DNA of 64,000 bases from positions 5,208,001 to 5,272,000 of the forward strand of contig NZ_AP027291.1 of NCBI RefSeq assembly GCF_030295745.1, given 5' to 3'. Positions 39,953-48,258 of the stretch are shown piece after piece. The notes below the pieces were generated by a model that saw only the letters and a program-made list of their open reading frames with translations, searched no databases and was not told where the DNA came from. A program made the translations under genes and the position numbers. Position 1 is the first letter of the stretch, and every line of letters starts with the position of its first letter. The stretch is from Mycolicibacterium sp. TUM20985 (lineage in GTDB: Bacteria > Actinomycetota > Actinomycetes > Mycobacteriales > Mycobacteriaceae).

Positions 39953-41093
39953 GCGCCTCGTCCGCGATCGGGTCGGGCACCATCGAGGACGCACTGCGGT
40001 GCAACACCCGGACCGCGTCGTGCGCACAGACACACGTGACGGCCGCTCCCGGTGCATGGGTCACCGACGACGGGCCGGAGGCATTCGGGACCTCGACCAC
40101 CAGCGCCGAAGCGGCCCCGACGTCGACGTGCACCTGCGTATACGAGCCGAGGTACACCACCTGGCTCACGGTGCCGCCGATCGCATTGTGGCTCAGGTGA
40201 ACCGGTTCGTCGGCACCCTGCAGCGCGATCCGCTCCGGACGAATCACGATCGCCGCGGGACCCCTCGGCATCGAGTGCTCGACGACGGCGCTGAGTTCGG
40301 TGCCGAGCGCCGAGCAGATCGCCGCCGTGTCGGAGGCCTCGACCACCTCCGCGTCGAAGATGTTGGCAGCGCCCAGGAACTCCGCGACGAACGTGGTCGC
40401 GGGCGAGGAGTAGATCTCCTGCGGCGGACCAACCTGCTCCACCCGGCCGTCGGCCAACACCGCAATCTGGTCGCTCATCGTGAGCGCTTCCTCCTGATCG
40501 TGGGTGACGTAGACGAACGTGATGCCGACCTCGCGCTGGACGGCGCGCAGCTCGAGCTGTAACTGCCTGCGCAGCTTGGCGTCCAGCGCACCGAGCGGCT
40601 CGTCTAGGAGGAGCACGCGTGGCCGTAGCACCAGCGCCCGGGCCAGCGCGACCCGCTGCTGCTGACCGCCCGACAGCTGCGCCGGACGCCTCTTGGCCAG
40701 CGTGCCCATCTGCACGAGGTCGAGGGCTTCGTCGACGCGGCGCCGGCTCTCGTCGCGGGTGGCCTTCTGATATCTGAGCCCGAAGGCGACGTTCTCCGCG
40801 ACGGTCATGAAGGGAAACAGCGCGTAGGTCTGGAAGACGGTGTTCACCGGGCGACGGTGCGGTGGATCGTTGACGACGTCGCGGCCGTCGAGTTCGATGC
40901 GGCCGGAGTCGGGCTTCTCGAAGCCGGCGATCATCCGCAGTGTCGTCGTCTTGCCGCAACCGGACGCCCCCAGCAGCGAGTAGAACTGGCCGGCGGGGAT
41001 GTCGAGGTCGATACCGGTGACGGCGGGTACGCCGTCGAAGGCCTTGGCCAGCTGGTGCAGCCCGATGTGCCCACCCGTCGCGGCGGTCACCAT
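39933..41093 (-). CDS. Pot-type ABC transporter ATP-binding protein
   Basis: This 386-residue ATPase has Walker A GASGCGKTT (residues 42-50), Q-loop FQTYALFPFMTVAENV, signature LSGGQQQRVALARAL, Walker B VLLLDEPLGALD and H-switch YVTHDQ. A C-terminal TOBE-type regulatory domain (residues 245-386) follows. This is the PotA type used for polyamines, opines or quaternary amines. Its own permeases and binding protein are encoded in the opposite direction beyond the aminotransferase gene. It starts 10 bases after the aminotransferase stop and its 3' end overlaps the convergent TetR gene by 20 bases. Confidence 0.92.
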   Translation of the reverse strand: MVTAATGGHIGLHQLAKAFDGVPAVTGIDLDIPAGQFYSLLGASGCGKTTTLRMIAGFEKPDSGRIELDGRDVVNDPPHRRPVNTVFQTYALFPFMTVAENVAFGLRYQKATRDESRRRVDEALDLVQMGTLAKRRPAQLSGGQQQRVALARALVLRPRVLLLDEPLGALDAKLRRQLQLELRAVQREVGITFVYVTHDQEEALTMSDQIAVLADGRVEQVGPPQEIYSSPATTFVAEFLGAANIFDAEVVEASDTAAICSALGTELSAVVEHSMPRGPAAIVIRPERIALQGADEPVHLSHNAIGGTVSQVVYLGSYTQVHVDVGAASALVVEVPNASGPSSVTHAPGAAVTCVCAHDAVRVLHRSASSMVPDPIADEALSPSSA

Positions 41094-41103
41094 CGACCCC
41101 CGA

Positions 41104-42480
41104 TCAAGGAGCCACCGCCGCAGCCAGCCGCGCGAAGTTGCCGGTGAACCGGTCGACATCGGACTGGTCGTGCTGGACGGAGAGCAGCCATTGCTCCACC
41201 TTCCCCCATGGCGGCAGGAACACGCCGCCATTGTGCTGAATGAGCCAGTGCAGATGACCGAGCCGCGCGTCGACCGTGAGGAAGTCGCGGAACTCGCGGA
41301 CGGGATCGCGGCGGAAGGTCACGCATCCCTTGGCGCCAACCGAGACGACGTGCCAGTCGAAGCCGTGGTCGGCGATCACCGCCTCCAGGGCTCCACGCAT
41401 GCGGACGGCGAGGGCGTCGAGATGGCGGTAGTTGTCGTCGGTGAGCACTTCGGCCAGCGTGGCGCGGGTGGCGGCCATCGCCAGCGGATTGCCGTTGAAG
41501 GTGCCGACCTGTTCATAACGGCCATCGGCGATCGCTGACATCACCTCCGTGGTGCCGCCGATTGCGGCGACGGCGATCCCGCCGCCCAGTGCCTTTGCCA
41601 GACAAACCATGTCGGGTACGACCCCGGAGATCGCGGTGACACCACCGGGGCCGGTGGTGAAACCGGTCTTGACCTCGTCGAAGATCAGCAGGGCGCCGTC
41701 TCGGTGGACGAGCTCGCGGACGGCGGCGAGGTAACCGTCGTCGGGCCTGATGATGCCCGCGTTCATCATGATCGGCTCGAGGATCATCGCGGCCACCCGA
41801 CCGCGGTGCTCGGCCAGCGCCCTGGCCACGGCCTCGGTGTCGTTGAACGGCACGACCACCACCAGGTCGCGGATGGCTGCCGGGATCCCCGAATTGCCGG
41901 GCACGCCGATGGGGTGGTCGCGTGGGCCGACCTCGTCGGGCTCCGGGAGCACCGACACCTGGACCGAGTCGTGGTGGCCGTGATAACAGCCCTCCACCTT
42001 GATGATGAGGTCACGGCCGGTGAGGGCGCGGGCGAGATGGACGGCGTCCATCGTGGCCTCGGTGCCCGAATTGGCGAACCGCCACAGCGGCAGGTCGAAC
42101 CGACGGGCCAGTTCACCGGCGATCCAGATCGCATCCTCGGTGGGCTGGGCGAAGTGCGTGCCGCGCCGGACCCGGTCGCTGACCGCGGCCACGATCGCTG
42201 GATGTGCATGTCCTGCAATGGAAGCGCCGTAACCGCCGTGCATGTCGACGTACTGCGTACCGTCGACGTCGTACACCTTGGAGCCCTCGCCGTGACTCAT
42301 CCAGACGGCCTGCGGCTCGGCGATCTGCCAGTTGGACGTCGCGCCGCCGGCGAGGTGTTCACGTGCCAGGGCGATCATCTCGGTGCTGCGCGGTTGACGA
42401 CGCAGGAACGTCTGCTCCTCAGCGGCGATGAGTTCGTCCACCGCATCCGACACCTGGCTTTGCAGCACCGTCGAAGACAC
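41104..42480 (-). CDS. Class III aminotransferase (glutamate-1-semialdehyde aminomutase-like)
   Basis: This 458-residue PLP enzyme has the class III pattern: VYDVDGTQYVDMHGGYGASIAGHAHP (starting near residue 69), NSGTEATMDAVHLARALTGRD (about 137-157), VEGCYHGHHDSV, then FDEVKTGF near 268 and LAKALGGGIAVAAIGG with the PLP-binding Lys near 290. It resembles GSA aminomutase, but location in a catabolic operon suggests a transaminase for an omega-amino acid or amine. The GTG start follows GGAGGTG. Its promoter TAGACT overlaps operator 3. The PotA-type ATPase gene follows by 10 bases. Confidence 0.88.
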   Translation of the reverse strand: MSSTVLQSQVSDAVDELIAAEEQTFLRRQPRSTEMIALAREHLAGGATSNWQIAEPQAVWMSHGEGSKVYDVDGTQYVDMHGGYGASIAGHAHPAIVAAVSDRVRRGTHFAQPTEDAIWIAGELARRFDLPLWRFANSGTEATMDAVHLARALTGRDLIIKVEGCYHGHHDSVQVSVLPEPDEVGPRDHPIGVPGNSGIPAAIRDLVVVVPFNDTEAVARALAEHRGRVAAMILEPIMMNAGIIRPDDGYLAAVRELVHRDGALLIFDEVKTGFTTGPGGVTAISGVVPDMVCLAKALGGGIAVAAIGGTTEVMSAIADGRYEQVGTFNGNPLAMAATRATLAEVLTDDNYRHLDALAVRMRGALEAVIADHGFDWHVVSVGAKGCVTFRRDPVREFRDFLTVDARLGHLHWLIQHNGGVFLPPWGKVEQWLLSVQHDQSDVDRFTGNFARLAAAVAP

Positions 42481-42504
42481 GGCGCACCTCCATCGCTAGC
42501 GGTT

Positions 42505-42520
42505 GACTGAGCATTCAGTC
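42505..42520. promoter_or_regulatory. Operator 3 of the catabolic regulon (GACTGA-gcat-TCAGTC)
   Basis: A perfect 6-4-6 palindrome between the divergent aminotransferase and binding-protein genes. Minus-strand TAGACT (42517-42522) fits the aminotransferase -10 box. TTGACT (42503-42508) on the plus strand resembles a -35 box. Context bases outside the palindrome (TTGACTGA and TCTATG) match operator 1 as well. Confidence 0.7.
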
Positions 42521-42569
42521 TATGCGAGAGTCCTATCACCGACAAGACGCGAACCTGCGGGAGGCCCAC

Positions 42570-43823
42570 ATGCCAGGCCAGAACTCGATGCCCGGCAGGC
42601 CCGGACCCAGCCGCCGCCAATTCCTCCAGCGCACCGCGATTCTCGCCGCCGCCGCACCCGGCCTCGGCGCCTTCCTGGCAGCATGCGCCAAGTCCGAACC
42701 GACGTCTTCGGGGCCTACCCTGACGATCGCGAAGCCGGACAGCCCGGTCAAATGGGACATCGCGGGCGACAACCAGCCGATCGCCGACGGCCTGGCCCCC
42801 GAACAGGGCGCCACCCTGAAGATCTACAACTACGCCGACTACCTCAGCCCCCAGGCCATCAAGGCCTTCGAGGACCAGTACGGCTGCAAGATCGAGGTAT
42901 CGACGTTCAACGACGGCGACGAGGCGATCACCAAGCTGCGCAGCGGAGTCGACTTCGACATCTACAACGCCAACTACACCGAGATGAGCAGATTGGTCAC
43001 GGGCGGACTGCTCCGCCCGCTGAACCACTCCTACGTTCCGAACATCACCAACGTGTGGCCGACGTTCACCAACCCCTGGTACGACCAGGGCTGGCAGTTC
43101 ACCGTGCCCTACACCATCTACACCACCGGAATGGGTTGGCGCAGCGACCAAGTGCCGGCTGACATCGGTGCGCTGAAGAACCCGTACGAGTCGCTGTGGG
43201 ACCCCGTCTACAAGGACAAGACGGCGATCATCGACGACTGGCACACCGCGATGGCGATGGTATTGCTCAAGCAGGGCATTACCGACGTCAACACCTCCTC
43301 GGCCGATGACCTGAAGATGGTCGGCGAACAGCTCAGCGCACTCGTGAAGGCCACGTCGCCGAAGGTCACCATCACCATGTACAGCGACATGCCCTCGGGG
43401 CAGATCGGGCTGTGCCAGATGTGGTCCGGCGACATCATCAACGCGCAGTCCTACCTCCCCGAGGGCGTAGGCACCGACATCCTGCAGTACTGGTTCCCCC
43501 AGGACGGTAAGGGTCTGGTGGACAACGACATGCTGGTCACCCTGAAGGGTGGGAAGAACCCGGTGCTTTCGCACCTCTTCCTCAACCACATGCTCGACCC
43601 CGCCGTGGCCAAGGAGAACTTCTCCGCCATCGGCTACCAACCGCCGCAGAACACCCTGACGGCCGATACGCTGATCGCCGAGGAGTTCATCCCCGAGAAC
43701 CTGCGGTCGGCGATCGTGAAGCCGGAGTACTTCGACAGCGGGTACCGCCTGCTCGAACTCGACGCCGACAATGATGCGGCATGGCACAACGTCTGGAACG
43801 CGTTCAACGCCGGCGGGTCCTGA
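42570..43823 (+). CDS. Tat-exported ABC substrate-binding lipoprotein (PotD-type)
   Basis: This 417-residue protein has a twin-arginine signal SRRQFLQR (residues 14-21) and a lipobox ending in Cys39 (FLAAC). A PotD/PotF-like binding domain follows: LKIYNYADYLSPQAIKAFEDQYG, RSGVDFDIYNANYTEM, DMPSGQIGLCQMWSGDI, then GLVDNDMLVTLKGGKNPVLSHLFLNHMLDP. Such proteins bind spermidine, putrescine or related cations outside the membrane. The ATG at 42570 has GGGAGG upstream; a frame from 42522 starts inside the promoter region. The permeases follow directly, so it heads the uptake operon. Confidence 0.9.
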   Translation: MPGQNSMPGRPGPSRRQFLQRTAILAAAAPGLGAFLAACAKSEPTSSGPTLTIAKPDSPVKWDIAGDNQPIADGLAPEQGATLKIYNYADYLSPQAIKAFEDQYGCKIEVSTFNDGDEAITKLRSGVDFDIYNANYTEMSRLVTGGLLRPLNHSYVPNITNVWPTFTNPWYDQGWQFTVPYTIYTTGMGWRSDQVPADIGALKNPYESLWDPVYKDKTAIIDDWHTAMAMVLLKQGITDVNTSSADDLKMVGEQLSALVKATSPKVTITMYSDMPSGQIGLCQMWSGDIINAQSYLPEGVGTDILQYWFPQDGKGLVDNDMLVTLKGGKNPVLSHLFLNHMLDPAVAKENFSAIGYQPPQNTLTADTLIAEEFIPENLRSAIVKPEYFDSGYRLLELDADNDAAWHNVWNAFNAGGS

Positions 43824-43828
43824 CACCG

Positions 43829-44734
43829 GTGCTTCAGCGGTCGCGCGAGCCCAACGCCCGACTGTGGGCCGCCCTGGCCGTGCCGGGGATCGGCTGGCTG
43901 CTGCTGTTCTTCCTCGCGCCGCTCTACGTCGTCCTGGCCATCGTGTTCGGTCGCGTCGATCCGCTGTTCCGCACCGCCGTCCCGGTGTGGAACCCGTTGC
44001 AGTGGAACCCCTCTCAGTTCACGTACGTGCTGTCGCGGATAGGTCCCGGCGGCGTCTACTTCCCCGCCCTGATGCGCACCGTGCTCTACGTCGGCGCAGC
44101 GAGCATCCTGTGCCTGGCGATCGCCTTCCCGGTCGCCTACTACGTGTCCCGCCTGGCCGGCAGGCGCAAGGGTCTGTTGATCGCCCTCCTCATCGCACCG
44201 TTCTGGATCAGCTACATGATGCGAATGTTGGCCTGGGTCAATCTGCTTCAGAACGATGGGCTGGTCAATCGGCTGCTGAACTTCGGTGGGATCTTCGACG
44301 TCTCCGTCGACTGGCTCACCGGTCAGCCGGTCGTGGTCATCCTCGGGCTGGCCTACGGCTACGTCCCCTACATGATCCTGCCGCTGTACGCCGGGCTCGA
44401 CCGGTTGTCCCAGCCGATGCTGGAGGCTGCCAGGGATCTCGGCGCCAGCCGGCTCTCGTCCTTCCTCCGCGTGACCCTGCCGTTGTGCCGTCCGACCATC
44501 TTGGCCGCGGTCCTGCTGACCTGCCTGCCGATGCTCGGTGACTACTTCACCAACGATCTGCTGTCTGCCTCCCCGAAGACCGCGATGGTCGGCAATCTGA
44601 TCAACGACAGTGTGCAGGCACCCGGCCAGACCGGTCAGGCAGGCGCCTTCGTGATGCTGGTCCTGCTGGCCACGGTCCTGCCGATGATGTACTACGTCCG
44701 AGTGACGTTGCGCGGGGACGAGGTTCGGACGTGA
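43829..44734 (+). CDS. ABC transporter permease (PotB-type)
   Basis: This protein of about 301 residues has six helices. The EAA loop EAARDLGASRLSSFLRVTLPLCRP (near residue 203) contacts the ATPase, and WISYMMRMLAWVNLLQNDGLVNRLL is typical of PotB. The GTG at 43829 is chosen because the binding-protein stop lies at 43821-43823; an ATG at 43781 would overlap it by 43 bases. The stop overlaps the next permease (GTGA). With its partner it forms the membrane channel of the importer. Confidence 0.88.
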   Translation: MLQRSREPNARLWAALAVPGIGWLLLFFLAPLYVVLAIVFGRVDPLFRTAVPVWNPLQWNPSQFTYVLSRIGPGGVYFPALMRTVLYVGAASILCLAIAFPVAYYVSRLAGRRKGLLIALLIAPFWISYMMRMLAWVNLLQNDGLVNRLLNFGGIFDVSVDWLTGQPVVVILGLAYGYVPYMILPLYAGLDRLSQPMLEAARDLGASRLSSFLRVTLPLCRPTILAAVLLTCLPMLGDYFTNDLLSASPKTAMVGNLINDSVQAPGQTGQAGAFVMLVLLATVLPMMYYVRVTLRGDEVRT

Positions 44735-45612
44735 GAGGCCCCGTCGCGTGGTTCCGCGATCCGTGGCGCCGGCCCCGGGTACTCGCCGGCATCACCGTCT
44801 TCTACCTGGTGTGGTCGCTGCTGCCGGTCCTCATCGCCGTCATGTTCTCCTTCAACGACGGCCGGTCCCGCACAAACTGGCAGGGCTTCTCGCTGCGCTG
44901 GTACTGGGGTGACCCGACGCGGTCCGTCTGGCACGACGCCAGCCTTCACACCGCGCTTCTGCAGACCTTGAAGCTCGGCGTGATCGCCACGTTGATCGCC
45001 GTCCCGCTCGGCGTGCTGTTCGCGATCGGCGTCGACCGGTGGCACGGGCGACTGCCGGCCGGGGCGAACGTGCTGATGCTCATCTCGTTCGTCATTCCCG
45101 AGGTACTGCTCGCCGTCGCACTCCTGTTCGTCATGACCAACCTGGCGTTGCCCATCGGGCTCGGGACGTCGGCCCAGGTGGTCGGTCTGGTGACCTACCA
45201 GGTGGCCTACCCCGCCGTTCTGGTGCGGGCCCGACTCGCCACCATCGGCAAGCAATACGAAGAGGCCGCAACGGATCTCGGCGCCGCTCCCCTAGGCTCG
45301 CTGTGGCGGGTGACGATGCCGATGCTGATGCCCGCCATCTTCGCGAGCACCGTCCTGGTGTTCGCCGACGTCATCGACGACTTCGTGCTGGTGCGCTACC
45401 TGTCCGCGGGGTCGTCGACCGAACCGGTGTCGGTGAAGATCTACAACACGGCCCGCGCCGCTCCGACCCCCGCCCTGAATGCGCTGGCCACCCTGCTGCT
45501 GCTCGCCGCCCTCGCCGCCGTCGTCATCGGGTATCTGGTGTACCGCAGGATGACCCGCGGTGACACCACCGCCGCCGATCGTGGCCTGGCCGCCTTCGCC
45601 GGGGAGGCCTGA
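44731..45612 (+). CDS. ABC transporter permease (PotC-type)
   Basis: This 293-residue protein has six helices. The N-terminal YLVWSLLPVLIAVMFSFNDG and FSLRWYWGDP are characteristic of PotC. The EAA loop reads YEEAATDLGAAPLGSLWRVTMPMLMP (near residue 171). The GTG overlaps the stop of the first permease by 4 bases. Together with the ATPase encoded on the opposite strand (39933-41093) and the binding lipoprotein, it completes a full importer. The Rieske gene follows 51 bases later with its own candidate promoter. Confidence 0.88.
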   Translation: MRGPVAWFRDPWRRPRVLAGITVFYLVWSLLPVLIAVMFSFNDGRSRTNWQGFSLRWYWGDPTRSVWHDASLHTALLQTLKLGVIATLIAVPLGVLFAIGVDRWHGRLPAGANVLMLISFVIPEVLLAVALLFVMTNLALPIGLGTSAQVVGLVTYQVAYPAVLVRARLATIGKQYEEAATDLGAAPLGSLWRVTMPMLMPAIFASTVLVFADVIDDFVLVRYLSAGSSTEPVSVKIYNTARAAPTPALNALATLLLLAALAAVVIGYLVYRRMTRGDTTAADRGLAAFAGEA

Positions 45613-45651
45613 ACCCCGCGCGCTCCTATGGACCGGCCGCTCGCCACCGAC

Positions 45652-45657
45652 TATCCT
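45652..45657 (+). promoter_or_regulatory. Candidate leaderless -10 box of the Rieske gene
   Basis: TATCCT is followed by 6 bases and the ATG at 45664. This favours that start over an in-frame ATG at 45628. Confidence 0.4.
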
Positions 45658-45663
45658 GACTGT

Positions 45664-46815
45664 ATGTTCAAACAGTACGAGCCGGCACCCGTCCCCCCCG
45701 ACGATCTGGCCGCCAGCCTGGCGCCGTTCGGGTCCTCGCGCATGCTGCCGCGCGAGGCCTACGTCGACCCGGCCGTATTCGCCTGGGAACAGCGCAACAT
45801 CTTCTCGGGATGGACGTGCGTCGGCCACGCCAGTGACATGGCGGGGGTGGGCTCTCAGCGTGCCATCGGATCCGGCGCCAACGGAATGCTCTTGGTGCAC
45901 GGCGATGACGGCGTCATCCGCGCCTTCGCCAACGTGTGCCGGCACCGCGGCCACGAACTCCTCGAGTGCGGCACGTCGGCAAAGCGGCGCGGCATCGTCT
46001 GCCCGTATCACTCGTGGTCCTACCGACTCGACGGCGGTCTGCGCCACGCACCGGGATTCAGCGATGACGCCGGTTTCGACCCCGGGCAGTTCGGCCTGAC
46101 CGAGCTGCGCCTAATCACCTGGCACGGCTGGTTGTTTGCAGACGCCAGCGGCGAGGACGTCGAATTCGCCGAGCACGTCGCGGGTCTCGAGGACATCGTG
46201 AGCCCATACCGGCCCGAGGAACTGGTGATCGTCGACCGGCACTCCTACGAGCTGGCAACCAACTGGAAGGTGATCGCCGAGAACTATCAGGAGTGCTACC
46301 ACTGTTCGACCATCCACCCCGAGCTGTCCAAGATCAGCCCACCGGACACCGGGGCCAACCTCGAGTTCGAGGGATCGTGGATGGGCGGGTGGATGTCGAT
46401 GATCGAAGGCGCCGAGACCATGTCGTTCACGGGCAAGAGCGGCGGCGTGGCGATCCGCGGACTCTCCGAGCGCGAACTTCGCACCGTGATGTACCTCGTC
46501 GGGTTCCCCAACCTGCTCGTCAGCCTGCATCCCGATTACGTCATGACCCACGTGATGACACCGCTGGCCGCCGACCGCACTCACGTCGAGTGCGCGTGGG
46601 CCTTCCCGAAGGACGTTGCGGCGCAGCCGGATTTCGACCCGTCCTATGCCGTCGACTTCTGGGATCTGACCAACCGGCAGGACTGGGCGGCGTGCGAATC
46701 GGTACAGCGCGGCCTGAGTTCACCGCATGCACGGCCGGGCCCGATGGCTCCCGACGAGGACGGCGTCCATCAATTCGTCACGCGGGTCGCCAAGGCATAT
46801 CAGGGTCGGCCATGA
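45664..46815 (+). CDS. Rieske-type aromatic/quaternary-amine oxygenase alpha subunit
   Basis: This 383-residue protein has a Rieske [2Fe-2S] site CRHRGH...CPYH (Cys92, His94, Cys113, His116). A mononuclear iron domain follows, with ENYQECYHCSTIHPEL (residues 206-221; His213 and His218 as likely ligands). The spacing and the ECYHC..HPEL motif are most like glycine betaine/stachydrine/choline-type Rieske N-demethylases and monooxygenases rather than ring-hydroxylating enzymes. Such enzymes need a flavin/ferredoxin reductase, and none is encoded in the window. Its place beside a Pot-type importer and a sarcosine-oxidase-like flavoprotein fits use on an N-methylated compound. Confidence 0.85.
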   Translation: MFKQYEPAPVPPDDLAASLAPFGSSRMLPREAYVDPAVFAWEQRNIFSGWTCVGHASDMAGVGSQRAIGSGANGMLLVHGDDGVIRAFANVCRHRGHELLECGTSAKRRGIVCPYHSWSYRLDGGLRHAPGFSDDAGFDPGQFGLTELRLITWHGWLFADASGEDVEFAEHVAGLEDIVSPYRPEELVIVDRHSYELATNWKVIAENYQECYHCSTIHPELSKISPPDTGANLEFEGSWMGGWMSMIEGAETMSFTGKSGGVAIRGLSERELRTVMYLVGFPNLLVSLHPDYVMTHVMTPLAADRTHVECAWAFPKDVAAQPDFDPSYAVDFWDLTNRQDWAACESVQRGLSSPHARPGPMAPDEDGVHQFVTRVAKAYQGRP

Positions 46816-46818
46816 CCG

Positions 46819-48258
46819 TCAGCCGCGGGCCGGCACCCCGTTCGGCCCCTCGGTCGAGTGCGCATAGGTGCCCACGGCGAAGGCGACCGCGGGGCCGGTG
46901 ATCGACAGCGTGGCGCGGTCGACGTTGGCGATCGTGTCCCGGGGGCTCTGGTAGTTCGGGTCGAAGGGCACCCCGGCCCGACCACCCCACAGGCGGGCCT
47001 GCGTCGCCGACTTGCGTTGTGAGCCACCGGCGGTGATGCCGCCGATCGGTACCCCGGCACGCAGGAAGGCGCTGTAGTCACTCGCCAGCCCCAGCGGCTG
47101 GTCGGCCGGTCGCACGCCCGCGAGGTTCAGGTAGCCGGCCAGCGTCCGCTCCACACCCGCCGCCCCGGCGGGCACCCTCGCGGCGGGAACGTCGGGGTTG
47201 GCTTGACCGGACTGGTCGCCGTCGTAGGTGAAGTAGCCCGCGTTCGTCGAGCCCAGCGCCTCGAAGTCCAGATAGAGGGCGACGTCGTCGAGCCCGCCGC
47301 GGCCCAGGCTCGCCACGTAGTTCGTCGATCCTTGTAGACCGGTCTCGTGGGATCCCCAGAAGGCGAACCGCACCGCGTTGGTGACGTCCGGCGAACTACC
47401 CAGTTGCACAGCGGTTTCCAGGACCGCTGCGACGCCCGAGCCGTCCTCGTTGAGGCCCGGGCTGCTCACCGCGGAATCGAGGTTCGCCCCTGCGACCACC
47501 ACGTTGTGCGGATCGCCCGTCTTGGTTTGCGCCAGCACGCTGCGCGACGTCACGACCGCGCCCTTGGCATCCAGGGTCAGTCGGACCGGCGCCGACGTGC
47601 GGCGCAGCTGCGCATCGGCGACCGCATCGATCACGGCGACCGGCGTGGTGAGCTGCCGGTAGTACCCCGGCGTGAACAGGCCCGCCGGGCTGCCGCCTTG
47701 TCCGGGATCGCTCACGACCAGCAGCCCCACCGCACCCTTTCCGACGGCCACGTTCTGCTTGTCGACGACGGAACAACCCTCGTCGTCGACGATGGCGATC
47801 GCCCCGCGCACGTTGACCGACCCGTAGTCGCCCACACTGCAACCGGACGCGCGCTGCGGCCGCAGGGTGACGGCGCTGAGCCCGCCCGGCGCTGTGGTCA
47901 CCAGCAGCGAGGCCTGATCGACGGGAAGGCTCCGACCCGACACGACGAGGGTGGGCCGCCCTGGTGACGCCATGGCGAGCCGCTCGAATTCCGGCGTCTG
48001 GACGTCGAAGCCGTTGTCCCGCAACGCCTTGGCGACGTAGTCCACGCTGGCGGCGAAGCCGGGGGTGCCGTCGGCCCTGCTGTTCCCGTTGGCGGCGGCG
48101 ATGTCCGCCAAGTTCTCCAGCTGCCCGTACATACCGTCGGCGGTCACCTTCGCTGCCAGCTCGCGAGCGGGATCCGCGGCGGGTGGCGGCGGCGGCGCGG
48201 GGGCCGACGAGCAGGCGGCGACCAGCAATACGCCGGCCAGCGCCCACACCGCTCTCAC
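46819..48258 (-). CDS. M28 peptidase-like lipoprotein, metal ligands degenerate
   Basis: This 479-residue lipoprotein (lipobox LLVAAC, Cys16) has a protease-associated domain followed by an M28 (aminopeptidase Y) fold. It is clearly a paralogue of the adjacent upstream gene. However, the metal-binding positions are changed: AGANLDS where the neighbour has AGAHLDS, LNEDGSG for INDNGSG, and GSHETG for AAEEEG. The loss of the first His and change of the Asp and Glu positions suggest that it no longer binds two zincs normally and may be a non-catalytic binding protein. The GTG start overlaps the lpqL stop by GTGA, so they are co-expressed. Confidence 0.85.
   Translation of the reverse strand: MRAVWALAGVLLVAACSSAPAPPPPPAADPARELAAKVTADGMYGQLENLADIAAANGNSRADGTPGFAASVDYVAKALRDNGFDVQTPEFERLAMASPGRPTLVVSGRSLPVDQASLLVTTAPGGLSAVTLRPQRASGCSVGDYGSVNVRGAIAIVDDEGCSVVDKQNVAVGKGAVGLLVVSDPGQGGSPAGLFTPGYYRQLTTPVAVIDAVADAQLRRTSAPVRLTLDAKGAVVTSRSVLAQTKTGDPHNVVVAGANLDSAVSSPGLNEDGSGVAAVLETAVQLGSSPDVTNAVRFAFWGSHETGLQGSTNYVASLGRGGLDDVALYLDFEALGSTNAGYFTYDGDQSGQANPDVPAARVPAGAAGVERTLAGYLNLAGVRPADQPLGLASDYSAFLRAGVPIGGITAGGSQRKSATQARLWGGRAGVPFDPNYQSPRDTIANVDRATLSITGPAVAFAVGTYAHSTEGPNGVPARG

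Noticed and set aside
41104..42480. Haem-biosynthesis glutamate-1-semialdehyde aminomutase (hemL)
   Set aside because: The sequence resembles that family, but operon context with an ABC importer and catabolic genes, and no other haem genes nearby, makes a catabolic aminotransferase more likely.
45659..45676. Possible fourth operator (ACTGT-N8-ACAGT) at the Rieske start codon
   Set aside because: It shares TGACTG with the regulon operators but lacks the 6-4-6 TCAGTC half and the TAGAYT overlap. It also lies partly in coding sequence, so I did not count it.
22878..46815. Prophage or integrative element
   Set aside because: No integrase, transposase, phage structural gene, tRNA or flanking direct repeat was seen, and base composition is similar to the surroundings.
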